64,000 bases of DNA from Tillus elongatus (GCA_964006375.1 OZ023262.1:193066907-193130906); one strand, 5' to 3'. Positions 46,761 through 62,891 are shown, counted from the first letter of the stretch. The notes: generated by a model from the sequence alone, not told the origin. A program made the numbers and translations.

Positions 46761-48289
46761 TTCATTTGACAGTTCTCAAACCCATTTTCGTACGAAATCT
46801 TTGTCTGCCAGCAGTGTAATTTCTACTACAATCGTAATAACATTGTGCTAAACCAATTCTTGTTCGTAGATCCATGTTATTAAAGTCAGAATCGTTTTAA
46901 TGTACGTTTACGTGAGTTTTATTTTAAGAACAATTACCTAAATCGCGATGATTATATTTGATACTTGTATCAGCAGTTGACAGGACAACTTTTTCGTTTT
47001 CATGGATGCAGTAAGATCCAATTACCAACTAGATTCCATTTATTGTTTGCTACTGGCCTGATTCCTTAAAATTATATAAAAGGTTAAACTATACCCCTTA
47101 CTTTATGATGACCCGTATATCGAAAGTTATCTACATTTTGCAGACACAAGTTGAGATATAACTGGCAAAAAACAAGTCTTCTCACTGGATCCGCTGCCAA
47201 AATGGTTTGAACTGGTGGGTATCTATAAGAAGGTATTGAAAACTATTTAGACTGCAATAGAAAACGAACATATTTTCAAAACAAAATTTCATTTATTTAA
47301 CATACATTCCTTGCGTTACCGTTCCGTTACCTTACTTCCACATATTAATGACGATATAGTGGTAATAGACGCTTGAAATTTTAGCTTTTCCAATGGCACG
47401 CAGACTGCTATAAATGAATATTACATAGACTTTTTTGTGTATCAAATTTCTAACTTTGTGCCTTGTTATTGCTATACTAAATTGTAATAGATTACACAAC
47501 AAAGGAGCACAAAAACGTCTATTCAACAGTTGCAATACTTTCTAAACCTTTTTATATACATTTCTATAACAAAACATCAAAAGAAAATAATCATTTTTAG
47601 TATGAATGGAGGCAACCAGTGCCAGAGATAAGCCAGTTATATCAGATTAAGGTATTACTTCAACAAAGCTTCCAGTGGATAATTATTTATCCGCCATTTG
47701 TTCCTTTTATTATTTTTTTCAGGATACTGTTTGATTTGTTTCTATAGAAGTAGAATATAATCTATAGCGAATACGCAAGAAGCACTCAGGCGAGAAATTA
47801 CGATAATAAGAGTGTCTAAAATGATTGACATAATGAACCGTTTCCATCTATTGAAATGAAATCATGAATGGATTACGCTCATAGGCAACTAGATCTTGTT
47901 TACTACTGATTCATTACCATGGCTAAGCTCTAATCAAATAAGCCTACTGACACTTTCTATTTCCGTACTGACATGAAGAAATGCATCTGTTTCTCAGAGC
48001 CTGCTTACTGTGTGCTGTAGATATTATTATTCATTATTAGCTATTTGTTTAGCGATTTGTTCTGTTAGATCTGCGCTTAATGTTAACTTTGAGCTTTCAC
48101 CTGTATAGGTGACCGTTGGTTTTGCTTGGTTATTGCTGTTGAATCATGACATTGTGCTTACGGTAAATAGGTCATTTTGACCTAAAATTTCGACAAAAGA
48201 AACAAAAGACAAATAAACATACTAGATAATGAAAAAATGTATTGATGCAGCAAACGCATATGATAGCAATTTATTTCAAATTAACATTT
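46761..48289. other. No gene recognised
   Basis: AT-rich; the 67-codon minus frame 47332-47535 has no motif. I see no repeat shared with the rest of the window. Confidence 0.35.
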
Positions 48290-48993
<704 letters not shown>

Positions 48994-49015
48994 ACTTTTT
49001 TAAAAATTAAATGCT

Positions 49016-50368
49016 ATAAACTTTTTTTGCCTTCAAATTAGAGATCTAAGTTTTGGTGTGTGTACTATATTGCTTTACAATAGACACCAACGTGCTAAAT
49101 TTGGTTAACACAGCCCTGTTATTTTCGGTGATAAAAAAAAAACAATGTTCCGGAAAAACTGCTCCCATTTCCCTTGTTAAAGAACTTGTCCACGCCATTT
49201 ACAAAAGGAAGTCACTCCACAAATTTCTTCAAAATCTGCACATTATTTACTTCCACATCGTCAATACATGTGGAAGTATCGGATAGGTGACAAAAATTTC
49301 TAACATTTTTTTTTGCTTAAACCGTCGTAAAAAGTGGGGAAACATGATTTGGGAACGAATTTTTTGGTGTCTGTCGGTTTGTATCTCTGTCTGTTACTAG
49401 CCAGGGTAACTTCAGAACGAATTGAGATATCGTCATTTAAATTTGGTATACAGTTAGCACCCGACAAACGAACGGCTCGGATTGTTTTTGGGTAAAGTCG
49501 CTCCAGGGGGTAGGGGTACTCGAGTAATATAACGTTTTAGGATTTGTTTATTATAAAACTTTCAATTTCATCAAACATCTGGTATTCTGTGCTGGAATTA
49601 AATAAGTGGTAGAATGTGTGGGGTGGAATATCGCTGACGAAATTTTGATTTTTTTTGAGAAAACGGCGTAAAAAGTCTCAAAACATATAGAAAACTTGAT
49701 TCTGAAACGAAAATGTTGTTTGTCTGTCGGTCGGTAGGTTTGTCGATCTATACATCTGTCTGTTAATAAGTGCAATAACTTTCGTACGAATTGAGATACT
49801 ATCATCTTCAAATCTGGTATCCAGTTAAGCACCCTCAGATAAGGATTTTTTCCTGGCTATCTGAAAGTGACCTTGGATTTGATCTTAGCGATGACTTTCT
49901 AAGTCTAATCAAGGTCAACTTGATATTTTCCATGAAATTCAATTTTGTAACGAAGCAATCGACATCAAATTTGGTACACAGTTAGCTGTTGACAACCTGA
50001 TAGTCTGAAATATTTGTGGGTAAGATCGCTTCAGAAAAAAGGGAAGAAATGGTGGGTTGATTGGAGAAACTTACACTTTGCTATTAAAAATCGAGTAATA
50101 TATCTTTTCAAGAGTTTATGGGAACAGGAATACAATTATTTTCTTAGTGGTCAAGTCATGGAGCCTAAATTTATTTCATGAGAATATCTTTTTGATGAGA
50201 GTGAATTATCACAGCCATGTGAAAGTTATTATTCAATTTGCACTATTTTTTAGTTATCGGTGTGATACACATATATAAAAATTTTGGCGCTCATTCGAAC
50301 CTTTTTTTTTAATCCAAAAGTCGCCATCTCCTGAACGACATTTTTTTTTTCGAAAATACGCTTAAAAT
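49016..50368 (+). mobile_element. HINE-like composite containing family D repeat
   Basis: Family-B internal part and core repeat (about 49016-49260), then family-D sequence (about 49270-50245, partly duplicated: 'gtctgtctgttactagccag' and 'catctgtctgttaataagtg'). Next come 'gttatcggtgtgatacacat', a residual TA (no array) and a worn 3' arm and hairpin ending near 50368. Either family D inserted here or it is an internal module of a longer form. Confidence 0.6.
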
Positions 50369-51592
50369 GGTATGTTCTATGTCGGTTGTGTAGAACTAAA
50401 CACATGGTAACTTCTAGCAAGTGTAATAAAAGCACAGTACTTGATTATTTACGGGTTAAGTTGCAAGACATTACAAAATAGTGCATTAATAAAAGTCGGG
50501 ACGCAGCAAGTGCGAATTTCTGTATTATCATTGGACCTGTTTGAACTTATTTATTTTAAATTTGGTCTGTAGATAATGAGCAACCTTCCAATGCCATTTC
50601 TTTTTCTGCACCCACACACATCTTAAATTTAAGTTTCTGGTTTTATAAATAGCTCAGCCCAAAGCATCTGGATTTTTTTACTAACTGAATATGCCACTCA
50701 TGTGTTTATTAGAAACACTACTGACAAGTAGATCATTAAATAAATCCATCTTTGTTTATTGTATTTAACTTTATACGACACATTAATATCCTTTTCTAAC
50801 AACATAGGATATATTTAGTGGTATGTTCTAAAGTCTGTTAAATTTAATTCCCGAAAAACCAATATTGCAATTATTCAACAAAACTGAATTTTGGAACATT
50901 CCATCTGTGGTTTGATGGCAATATGCGAGTTACATTTAGTAAAATCAACGAATCCTAAAGGTCATTTTCGAAAAGAAAATGTGCAGTTTTTCATGAAATA
51001 ACTTAACTCTCACAATTGGCCAACAGACTGGAACTAATTTTAACAACACAACAGCATCAAGTGGCAGCTATATCTCTCTTAGCTCTAGGATTAAACACAC
51101 TGAGACAACAGAGACGATTTCTAGTGTAATCATAATAAGGAGTGGGCAAACTGAGGCCTTAGAATTGCTTCCTTTCATATTTTTAAGGCCCAACCAACCA
51201 TGTCCACCATTCCAACGAGTAAGCCGATTGAGGCCTAAGAGTTTCGTGATTTCGTATTGCCTTAACTCCTCGAATAGAACTCTAAAACAGAAGCCAAAAC
51301 GTCGATCTTCAATCACTTCTGTACGAGCACCAAGTGTTTCTTCCGTTTTGTAGTCATCCTCAAGCGTATGGAAACGTACATTAGGTTGGGTTAGGCCAGG
51401 CTAGTTGCATTTTGATTCCGAGTCCTCGATCTGCCTACTCCCCAGGTCTCACCACGACAGATCCTCTCTAAGCTATGAATATTGTTACACCTAGTACTAA
51501 AAGAGATGTTTTCTTAAGAATACATCCAGAAAGGGTGTCGAATCGTAGAGATATATAAGACCTTGGACGTAGTTAAACCTGATAACCTAGTG
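50369..51592. other. No gene recognised; one worn HINE 5' end
   Basis: A HINE 5' end (GTCGGGACGCAGCAAGTGCG) lies at about 50492-50511 without further element sequence. At about 51381 'aggttgggttagg' resembles the simple tail of the 14.6-kb retroelement, but no target duplication is seen. Confidence 0.4.
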
Positions 51593-51598
51593 TTTCTT

Positions 51599-51841
51599 AG
51601 TAGGTATAGATGGTATGTTCTGGAACCACCACCGCCACTCCACCACCGGTGGTGGAGGTGGAGGTGGTGGAACTGACCAGACCCGACGGCCCCCGACCAG
51701 ACCGGTGGTGGACCCGACGGCCCCCGAGCACCTCCACCACCTGACTTCGTATTTAACTCGAACAAGTAGCGAACTAACCTGAGATGACGTAATCAAAAAC
51801 CAACTAACCTGTAGTAAGCAAACGAGGAGTCACCAGTTAAA
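51599..51841 (+). repeat. Left terminal inverted repeat with palindromic GC-rich core
   Basis: Contains a near-perfect palindrome at about 51632-51680 (centre CCACCACCGGTGGTGG). It is followed by a duplicated motif (ACCCGACGGCCCCCGA twice, about 51691-51728), then a less GC-rich inner part with 'aactaacct' twice. It matches 53831-54073 in reverse. Confidence 0.92.
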
Positions 51842-52551
51842 CATGGCGGCTAGCGCATGCGTACAAGCAATTTTTTATTTGTTGGTTAAAGTCCTACGTG
51901 TTTGGTGTCATATCACTCGTCTAGGTAAGCAGAATCCAAATTTAACATATGTACATGTGTACAATAAAAAATTTATATTCTTAAGTCTTTTGGGAATCGG
52001 TTTGATTTAAAGAATCTGTTGAAAGTAGAGCTGGCAACAATACCTCTAGTGGTAGCCGCGATATCGCTTCCAACTATGACTATATTTAGCATTTCCCGAA
52101 ATTAACCTTGTTAGCCAACATATTTTCCTTGCAGCTGTTGAAATAACCTTGTGAGGAGTTTATATTTCCTGTTTGTGGTTTTATTTCCGTTGAATGGCCT
52201 TAAAGTCATATGAAATAGAAAAAACTCCAGAATTTTAAACAAAGGTGGGGATATAATTATAAAAACACCGAGTGACATGCAAGCACATCAGTCTACAATT
52301 TGCTCACAGTAGTTATTCTTAGTAGTTATAGGATCCTGGACACTCCATTTAAATACATGTAAATTTTGTAGTCTACTATGGACAGTCAAGTCTACCTCTG
52401 GACATTTAAGTCAACCCTGGACATAATTATAACGGTGTTTAAATGCAAATAGATTGAATTATTTTGCGGGGAGTCAGGTATGGACAAGGTGTTATTAATA
52501 ATAAAAACAGTGGTAAAATATAAAAATATAATATATTTACTCAAGTGTACA

Positions 52552-53370
52552 CTACAGCATGCTAACTAATTTCAAAATTGTCTCCCTTTGCAATTCTGCT
52601 TTTTTATTTAGACCCAGCTCCATTAACTGTTTGATCAGCTGTTTCTTTTGAACTTGTTTTTCTCTGTACGCCTTTCTGATTGCAATTCCCTTTTCTGTTT
52701 GGTAAAACACTCTTCTCTTTTCATTAGCTTCCTGTCTTCTACGAATACCCGAAGCTCCTCTGGTGCACTGGCAAGTCTCTTTATTGTGCAACTCGTTCAC
52801 TGATGCGTAAACTAATACGTTTTTAACTCCTTTTGATGCTAAACATGATATTTCATCTCTTACAGAAGCACACATTTTTCCTCTACCATGCAGCCAAGAA
52901 TCACAGTACACTCGCCTAGAATAGTGCGAATGCGGCGTTCCACGAAGACCATCGCCATCTCTTTGAAGGGGTTTCTGCCCATCTGCACAAGCAATATACC
53001 TTAATACTCCAACAGCATGATCTAGACAGATTATTTTCTTGAAAGTTGTTTTAGGATGCAAACGTCGCCCTACACGTTGAAGCTTCTTTTTAAATCCCTG
53101 AACCGTAGACCCATTTGTAAAATGTATCAAAGCGTGCATATGTTCATGCGCCACACTTCCATCATCTGCTTCTAGATGACATCGACAAATTGAATACCAC
53201 TTAATATTTGGTACACAAACTAACAAATTAAAATCTTCTTCATTTAACAGAAGATGAAACCACTGCGTAACACACTCTTCGTAATCTTTGGCCATCTCTT
53301 GTGGTGAAATCGCCTTAATGTCATTAACATTTAGTAAACTCAGATAATCAGCTTTTGATATGGAAGCCAT
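52552..53370 (-). CDS. HUH/Rep-like nickase candidate, 272 aa
   Basis: Uninterrupted frame beginning MASISKADYLSLL; I chose this start because it is the first ATG and the frame closes shortly upstream. Seen: a hydrophobic strand 'IKWYSICRCHLEADDG' (57-71), then 'HEHMHALIHF' (75-84) with a His-Met-His pair flanked by hydrophobics, helix 'TVQGFKKKLQRV' (89-100), strand 'TTFKKIICLDHAVGVLRYIA' (108-127), with Tyr125 in RYIACADG. This order (strand, HxH, helix, strand, Tyr) is that of HUH endonucleases such as CRESS-DNA Rep, where Tyr attacks DNA; the usual lysine after Tyr is not evident. 'RDGDGLRGTPHSHYSRRV' follows, then a Lys/Arg-rich, probably helical C terminus (205-272). No helicase or ATP-binding motif. 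Function is inferred from motif order only. Confidence 0.6.
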   Translation of the reverse strand: MASISKADYLSLLNVNDIKAISPQEMAKDYEECVTQWFHLLLNEEDFNLLVCVPNIKWYSICRCHLEADDGSVAHEHMHALIHFTNGSTVQGFKKKLQRVGRRLHPKTTFKKIICLDHAVGVLRYIACADGQKPLQRDGDGLRGTPHSHYSRRVYCDSWLHGRGKMCASVRDEISCLASKGVKNVLVYASVNELHNKETCQCTRGASGIRRRQEANEKRRVFYQTEKGIAIRKAYREKQVQKKQLIKQLMELGLNKKAELQRETILKLVSML

Positions 53371-53528
53371 CTTGTAAGAACGATGTGAACAGAATGAATG
53401 TCCAGAGAATACTAGCCGTGTACACCTAGACTATTCCATTATATGGTGCATCTTTAATGATCGCATACTGTCGTCAAACATCGGTGCTGTTCGGATCAGA
53501 CAAACGACCAGTCAACCAACCAAGACAG

Positions 53529-53733
53529 ACAGCTGTCTAGCAGGACAGACAGCTGTCTAACAGCTGTCAATAGACAGCTGTGTTAGACAGCTGTGTTAGA
53601 CAGCTGTGTTAGACAGCTGTGTTAGACAGCTGTGTTAGACAGCTGTGTTAGACAGCTGTCTTAGACAGCTGTGTTAGACAGCTGTGGTAGACAGCTGTGT
53701 TAGACAGCTGTGTTAGACAGCTGTCTGTCCTAA
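53529..53733. repeat. 13-bp minisatellite (GACAGCTGTGTTA)n
   Basis: About a dozen units after an irregular start at 53524. Each contains the self-complementary ACAGCTGT, so single strands could form serial small hairpins. It lies between the gene start and the right inverted repeat of the 2.5-kb element. Confidence 0.93.
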
Positions 53734-53830
53734 TTCTAATGAGATACTTTTAAATTGATTTGATTTTAATAACCAGGTTAGTCTTTGGCATGTGGTTTAT
53801 TACTAATTACTTTTTTATTACGCATGTTAT

Positions 53831-54073
53831 TTTAACTGGTGACTCCTCGTTTGCTTAATACAGGTTAGTTGGCTTTTGAATACGCCATCTCAGGTTAGTT
53901 CGCTACTTGTTCGAGTTAAATACGAAGTCAGGTGGTGGAGGTGCTCGGGGGCCGTCGGGTCCACCACCGGTCTGGTCGGGGGCCGTCGGGTCTGGTCAGT
54001 TCCACCACCTCCACCTCCACCACCGGTGGTGGAGTGGCGGTGGTGGTTCCAGAACATACCATCTATACCTACT
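53831..54073 (-). repeat. Right terminal inverted repeat
   Basis: Reverse complement of the left repeat with a few substitutions (for example GAGATGGCGTATTC against GAGATGACGTAATC). Gly/Pro-rich frames read through it on both strands are composition artefacts. Confidence 0.92.
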
Positions 54074-54538
54074 TTTCTTACACTCGAAACCACAGAATAC
54101 ACCCAGATATATACATTTAAATGCCATAATGTCAAGTTAAGGCTTATGGTGTTTTAAATTGTCAGTGTGTATTTCTTGCTTTATGTTAGGAAATATTTTG
54201 ATAATAAATTTAAAAAAAAACGATTCCTAGAGGTGTTCTTGGGAAGTGATGACAATGATAAGAGCAAAAGATGGAATGAGAAAATTGTGGAATTATATTT
54301 AAGTTACTTTATAAAAAATACGCCAAAATGTAATTTGTCATTGTGTTTCTGGAAGTTTCACTACGATCGTCTGGATCCAATATATAAAAACTACACCCTG
54401 AGCCAATACAACCAAAAATGTCTTTGTTAAATTATGCATTATAAAATTAATTTTCATAAAGTTTTATATTAATAAAATTAACCACTGAAATGGAGCTTTG
54501 GAATGGCTTATCGCACTCATTCCAAGGAAATTTTTGAG

Positions 54539-54766
54539 ATGCCCAGTTTCACAAAGCTCGATTAAATATTTAACGGGCGGTGACTAACCGTCCGTAAAAT
54601 ATTTAGTCGAGCTTTGTGAAACCGGGCATTGCATAATGTAACCAATCACAGAATCAAAATATTTAGTTGTCATGGCAAAAACCAGAATCAGAGTATGTGA
54701 TTGATCCCTTAAGCAATGAGTTAACCGCCCGTTAAATATTTAATCGAACTTTGTGAAACTAGGCAT
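54539..54766. mobile_element. Foldback MITE with three inverted arms
   Basis: Arm 54541-54581 ('gcccagtttcacaaagctcg') is followed after 4 bp by its inverted copy 54586-54628. A second inverted copy lies at 54723-54766 ('aaccgcccgttaaatattta'). The outer pair acts as about 43-bp terminal inverted repeats of a 228-bp element and the inner pair forms a tight hairpin. Non-coding. Confidence 0.85.
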
Positions 54767-55611
54767 ATGTCTTTTTCCTCGCAATTTGTTATTTGACAGT
54801 TCCCTGATAACTTTTAAAAACTTACACATTGTATAATACAAGACACATTCTGTAACCAAAGAGGTTGCTAAGCAAAAACCGTATATCCTATGTGTATGTC
54901 ACTCAACATTTTATGGGAAAAGGCTATATCGTTATACCGCACACTTACTATTATTAATTTTATTCAACTGATATAGTGATATTAATTTAATAATATGCAT
55001 TACAGGTATATTATTAACCATACAATGGAACCACCGGGCAAAGTTTGAGTAAAATTATAGTTCACTGGCAAATGCCAATATTGAAACACTTGGTATGCCT
55101 GCAATTTCTACGCTGTCTTTTTATGTTCGTTTGTTGACTCACTCCAACACAGTTTGTTCACGATTGGTTGCGTCGTTGTGTTATATTGCAAATCCCTCTA
55201 CACAATACAGCAACTTAATAGTGCATACAATTAGCCTGCAGTATTTAACTATTAATAACTAGTTCTGCATTACGATACGAACAAAACTGTTTTAGTGAAA
55301 TGGAATATTTTGCCTCTGGATTGTTTCATGTTATGAGATAGTAAAAGTGAGTTATATCGAACTATAAAATCTGAAATATTAGTTTGACAGATTAAATTAC
55401 CGTTTGATTTATGGCACTCTGTGAGGACCACACAGAAGACTAGAGTACAATATTACATTTTTCGTACCTTATAAAGACAATTTGAAAAGCAGAAGTGTCT
55501 TCTGATTTTAACAGCCTATAATTTAAACAAGTTACTGAAAATGAGCATATCAATATTATATTGCATTTTGAGTCTTGATGAAGATTTACATAGCTTATTC
55601 AGCAATTAAAA
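54767..55611. other. No gene recognised
   Basis: AT-rich sequence with short frames only. Confidence 0.35.
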
Positions 55612-56060
55612 AAAAAACTCTTGGCGCAGCAAGTGCGTTATGGAAGTGAATTTTTATAGAAATGTTTTTAATTACAAATATATCGCTCTAATGCGAGCAG
55701 GCATCAATTTGGTTACCGGTATAATCTATATAGTAGGAACAATGTACAATATTTTATCAAAAAAATTATTTGAAAATGTACAAACATTTTCCGAAAATAA
55801 ACTTTAAATGTTTCTGAGAAAACTGGTCTCCTAGGCAATGAACCTTAGGTTAATAGCAAATTAAGTTATTGAAATTTGAAACATTTAATAAAAATTTGCA
55901 ACCAAAACGCCCTTGCTGCGCTCATACAAAAATTTTCCGAAAATAAAGTTGAATGTTGGTTTCCTAACTAACAAAACTTACGTTAATAGCAAATTGAGTT
56001 ATTGAAATTTGGAGGATTCAATGAAAATTTACTACCAAAACGCACTTACTGCGTCCAGAT
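55612..56060. mobile_element. HINE-like element, family C, two inverted 5' ends plus partial duplication
   Basis: Left end GGCGCAGCAAGTGCGTTATG (plus). A first right end ('aaacgcccttgctgcgc' at 55906-55921) and, after a repeated internal stretch ('ttccgaaaataaa'), a second right end ('cgcacttactgcgtccaga' at 56041-56059), both of 5' type in minus orientation. Confidence 0.7.
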
Positions 56061-56927
<867 letters not shown>

Positions 56928-56930
56928 AAA

Positions 56931-57896
<966 letters not shown>

Positions 57897-58160
57897 AAAC
57901 GTATCTAAAACATATACTTCAAAAGGAACGCTTTCAAACTCTGAAACGGCAACTTTTTGACTGCTCTGCTGTGGTCGAACATATATATTGGTGACTGGCT
58001 TGATCTAAAGAACGCAATAACCATGTTATGGAGCCAACTGCAATGTGAGTGTCACTAGTATAATAGTTTGGCGGCTTATATCAATAGACCAAATATTGCA
58101 AATGACGCTATTTTTTGAATGCGAACTTTTTATTTATATCTGCCCTAAATAAGTCATATC
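57897..58160. other. No gene recognised
   Basis: Short spacer between a HINE copy and the LINE fragment; nothing identified. Confidence 0.4.
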
Positions 58161-58820
58161 TTTTTCCCCCTTGGGCTCGTCCGCGTCTTTGCCGCCCCGA
58201 TAGCACCGCAGCCTTTGGCTTATTGTGCATGCACCTTGTCTTCTCAACTCCACACATTCCAAAATCACTGTGTCTTGAACTAGTCTGCACAGCAATTGGT
58301 AGGGTGAAGTTTTATATTGCGCTGTATCCGGTCTCAGCTGACCGTAGATCAGTTTTCTTTTGCGGTCCAGAACTTTACACTCGCACAAGATGTGCTGGGC
58401 TGATTCCTCCCCCTATCCGTAGAGTATGCATGCCAGGTCCCCCTCGAACCGCCCCATTTTGTGCAGGTATTTCTTGACAGCCATGTGTCATGTTAAGAGT
58501 CCTGTTATGTTCCTGAGCTATCCTCTGCTAAGATTTAGCAGCTCGACAGCGCTCTTTGCACTGGGTTACTCAATTACTGACTTCCCATGTCTGACCCCTG
58601 GATTGTCTGTCCAGTACACCTTATACTCGTTTCTGACCCAGGATTTAATGGGTCTCCTGGCAGTGCTCTTCGTCACGCCCAGAACCGGTTCTGGTCCCAT
58701 AAATGGTTCTGCTGATCCTCTCTTCGCGAGACTGTCAGCATCTTCATTGCCTTTGACCCCCGACTGACCCGACACACAGATTAGGGTGACCTGATTCTGC
58801 CCAGCCATGTCGCTCGTCTC
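58161..58820 (-). pseudogene. LINE ORF2 C-terminal fragment, same family as 26 kb
   Basis: Minus frame 58566-58808 gives 'VTLICVSGQSGVKGNEDADS' (RNase H last motif; the usual VPGHSG is mutated, His to Gln) and 'SAEPFMGPEP'. The part around 58380-58460 carries the degraded Cys/His knuckle, and 58134-58388 gives the tail 'CECKVLDRKRKLIYGQLRPD'. This copy lacks the 155-bp duplication of the 26-kb copy. 5'-truncated near 58820; the 3' end abuts 'tctttttccccc' near 58161. Confidence 0.82.
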
Positions 58821-59319
58821 GTCTCAGCATTCACTTACCAGCCTGGAACTTACCCGTTGGCTGTCATATCTTGCACAAGAGCAGATTAATTTTCTTCTTC
58901 TTAATGGAAAACTAAGGCTTGCAAAATTATTAATTTTAAGGTGAGTCTTTTAGATTTGTATATGCCGATTTCTACAATCTTGCCTCTAAATAAAACTACC
59001 AGAAAGACGTCAGCCTCTAAAAGAGAGCTTAGCAATGTTCACTAAAATATTTTTTCAGTATATAAGTTACATGTTATAAGATATATAATAAAAAATCCTG
59101 AAAACAAGTCGTAGATAATTTTCCAGTATCGAATTTGTTGAATCAAAATTGTATCAAACTGTTTATCAATATAGATGTGTTTGTATTGTACTTTCTGTTT
59201 GTAACGTCGATCTATTTTCGCGATAGCCAATCACCGACGTCAGAGAGCAGTTTTGCCTCACTTTCTTGGAAATCATGCATTACAATTCGATGGAAAATGT
59301 AAACATGCAATAATATAAC
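58821..59319. other. No gene; short SINE-1 scrap
   Basis: At 59222-59275 'caatcaccgacgtcagagagcag' is the reverse of the SINE-1 3' body. The rest is AT-rich and unassigned. Confidence 0.5.
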
Positions 59320-59843
59320 GGTGGTTGAATAAAGAAAATTTGTATCGTCAACGACCTATATAGGCCACCTGTGATTGTCGAAATAATTTTTATAAGATGC
59401 CGCTCAAATTGCAGCTATTCAAATTTGAAGCATATAAAGAAAATTCGCACTTTCTGCGTCCAGAATTTCTTTTCTTACACACATGCATTATATTTCGATG
59501 AAAAATGCAAAAATTCAATAACATAAGGCGTGCTCGATTAAAAAAAGAAGAAAATTTGTATCACCGACTTGTGGGCCACCTGTGATTGTAGAAATAAGTT
59601 TTTAAGATGTAGCTCAAGACACCCTATAATTAACTTATACAATTGTTTCTCGTATCTCATAGAATATTGATCTTTACCGTAGATATGCGTCACCCTGTAT
59701 ATATGTAAACAGATAAACACTGAAACTAACCCCGGATATGGGCACTAGGGGACCAAGTTCGCGATTAATTGAAAAAATCTTTGCAAAACTCAAAAGTCGC
59801 GGCCTCAGACGAATGACGAATTTCTTTTATAAAAATTTGCTAA
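59320..59843 (+). mobile_element. HINE-like composite: family B extension (twice) joined to a 3' arm
   Basis: The extension occurs at about 59330-59400 and again at about 59530-59640, with a family-C 5' end ('cactttctgcgtccagaa' at about 59447) between. At 59690 a transposon-like end (reverse of CAGGGTGACGCATATC) meets a short TA and then a HINE 3' arm ('aactaaccccggatatggg') with a worn hairpin ending CTAA at 59843. Confidence 0.6.
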
Positions 59844-60764
<921 letters not shown>

Positions 60765-61417
60765 AAGCCTACTAATATTGATGTTTAAAACCAAATAAAT
60801 TAAAATCAAATAATTTGTTGCTTTGGTGGTGAGATATAATTGACGCTACTAGTATTCAAATATAATTTTGGAAACGTCTAAAATATTTAAAAAAAATTGT
60901 TGTTTATATTGTCTACAAAAACAAAACCACATATCATCCAGCTGGATGAATGATTTTAGAACAGTCTTAGCCCACTCATAAAAATCCTGTTAAAATATTT
61001 TTCATAGACTCTTATGCAGCAGCTGGTTTGTTCGAGTAAACAGTCTGACATTCTTTTCTGAAAGTAAATAATCACTGTTGACTTTCAATTTTGTATTACA
61101 AAAGCAAACTCGCAAACGAGCTCTAGTGATCAGCGAAACATGCACCTGATGAAGATCAACCGCATAATAACTGTGCAACTTCATCCTTGTTTTGCAAGCG
61201 AAATCGTGTTCTCAAAACGTTAATCCAGGGTCACTGCGCTGTTCAAACATTGCATGAGAAAACAACGGACACGAATTACAAGTAAATCAAAACAGTAAAG
61301 TTCATGTATCCTTTGCTGTTTTTACAACTGAAAAATAATATTTTTTCTGTATTTTGTAAGAGCTTATATCGTTCAAAAAATTAAAGTATAAGGTCGAAGT
61401 TATCGTTTGGTGCTAAA
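60765..61417. other. No gene recognised
   Basis: AT-rich; short frames only, for example 61002-61184 (minus), without motifs. Confidence 0.35.
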
Positions 61418-62248
<831 letters not shown>

Positions 62249-62251
62249 AAA

Positions 62252-62891
<640 letters not shown>

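Larger units (their letters stand above)
51599..54073. mobile_element. 2.5-kb element with long palindromic inverted repeats and one HUH/Rep-like gene
   Basis: Inverted repeats 51599-51841 and 53831-54073 (about 243 bp, roughly 95 percent alike) begin AGTAGGTATAGATGG at both outer ends. TTTCTT flanks both sides (51593-51598 and 54074-54079), a 6-bp target duplication. Inside lie a single intact 272-codon gene on the minus strand, a 13-bp minisatellite, and about 700 bp of non-coding DNA. The outer thirds of the repeats are GC-rich and internally palindromic, resembling the hairpin ends of linear single-stranded DNA replicons. Transposon, endogenised replicon, or passenger on a Polinton-like end are all possible. 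I do not recognise a described family. Confidence 0.8.

Noticed and set aside
51514..51796. Gly/Pro/Val-rich frames in the inverted repeats of the HUH element (also 53876-54157)
   Set aside because: Composition artefacts of CCACC/GGTGG repeats, open on both strands and in several frames.
53529..53733. CRISPR-like array
   Set aside because: Units are 13 bp in direct tandem without spacers and the genome is eukaryotic.
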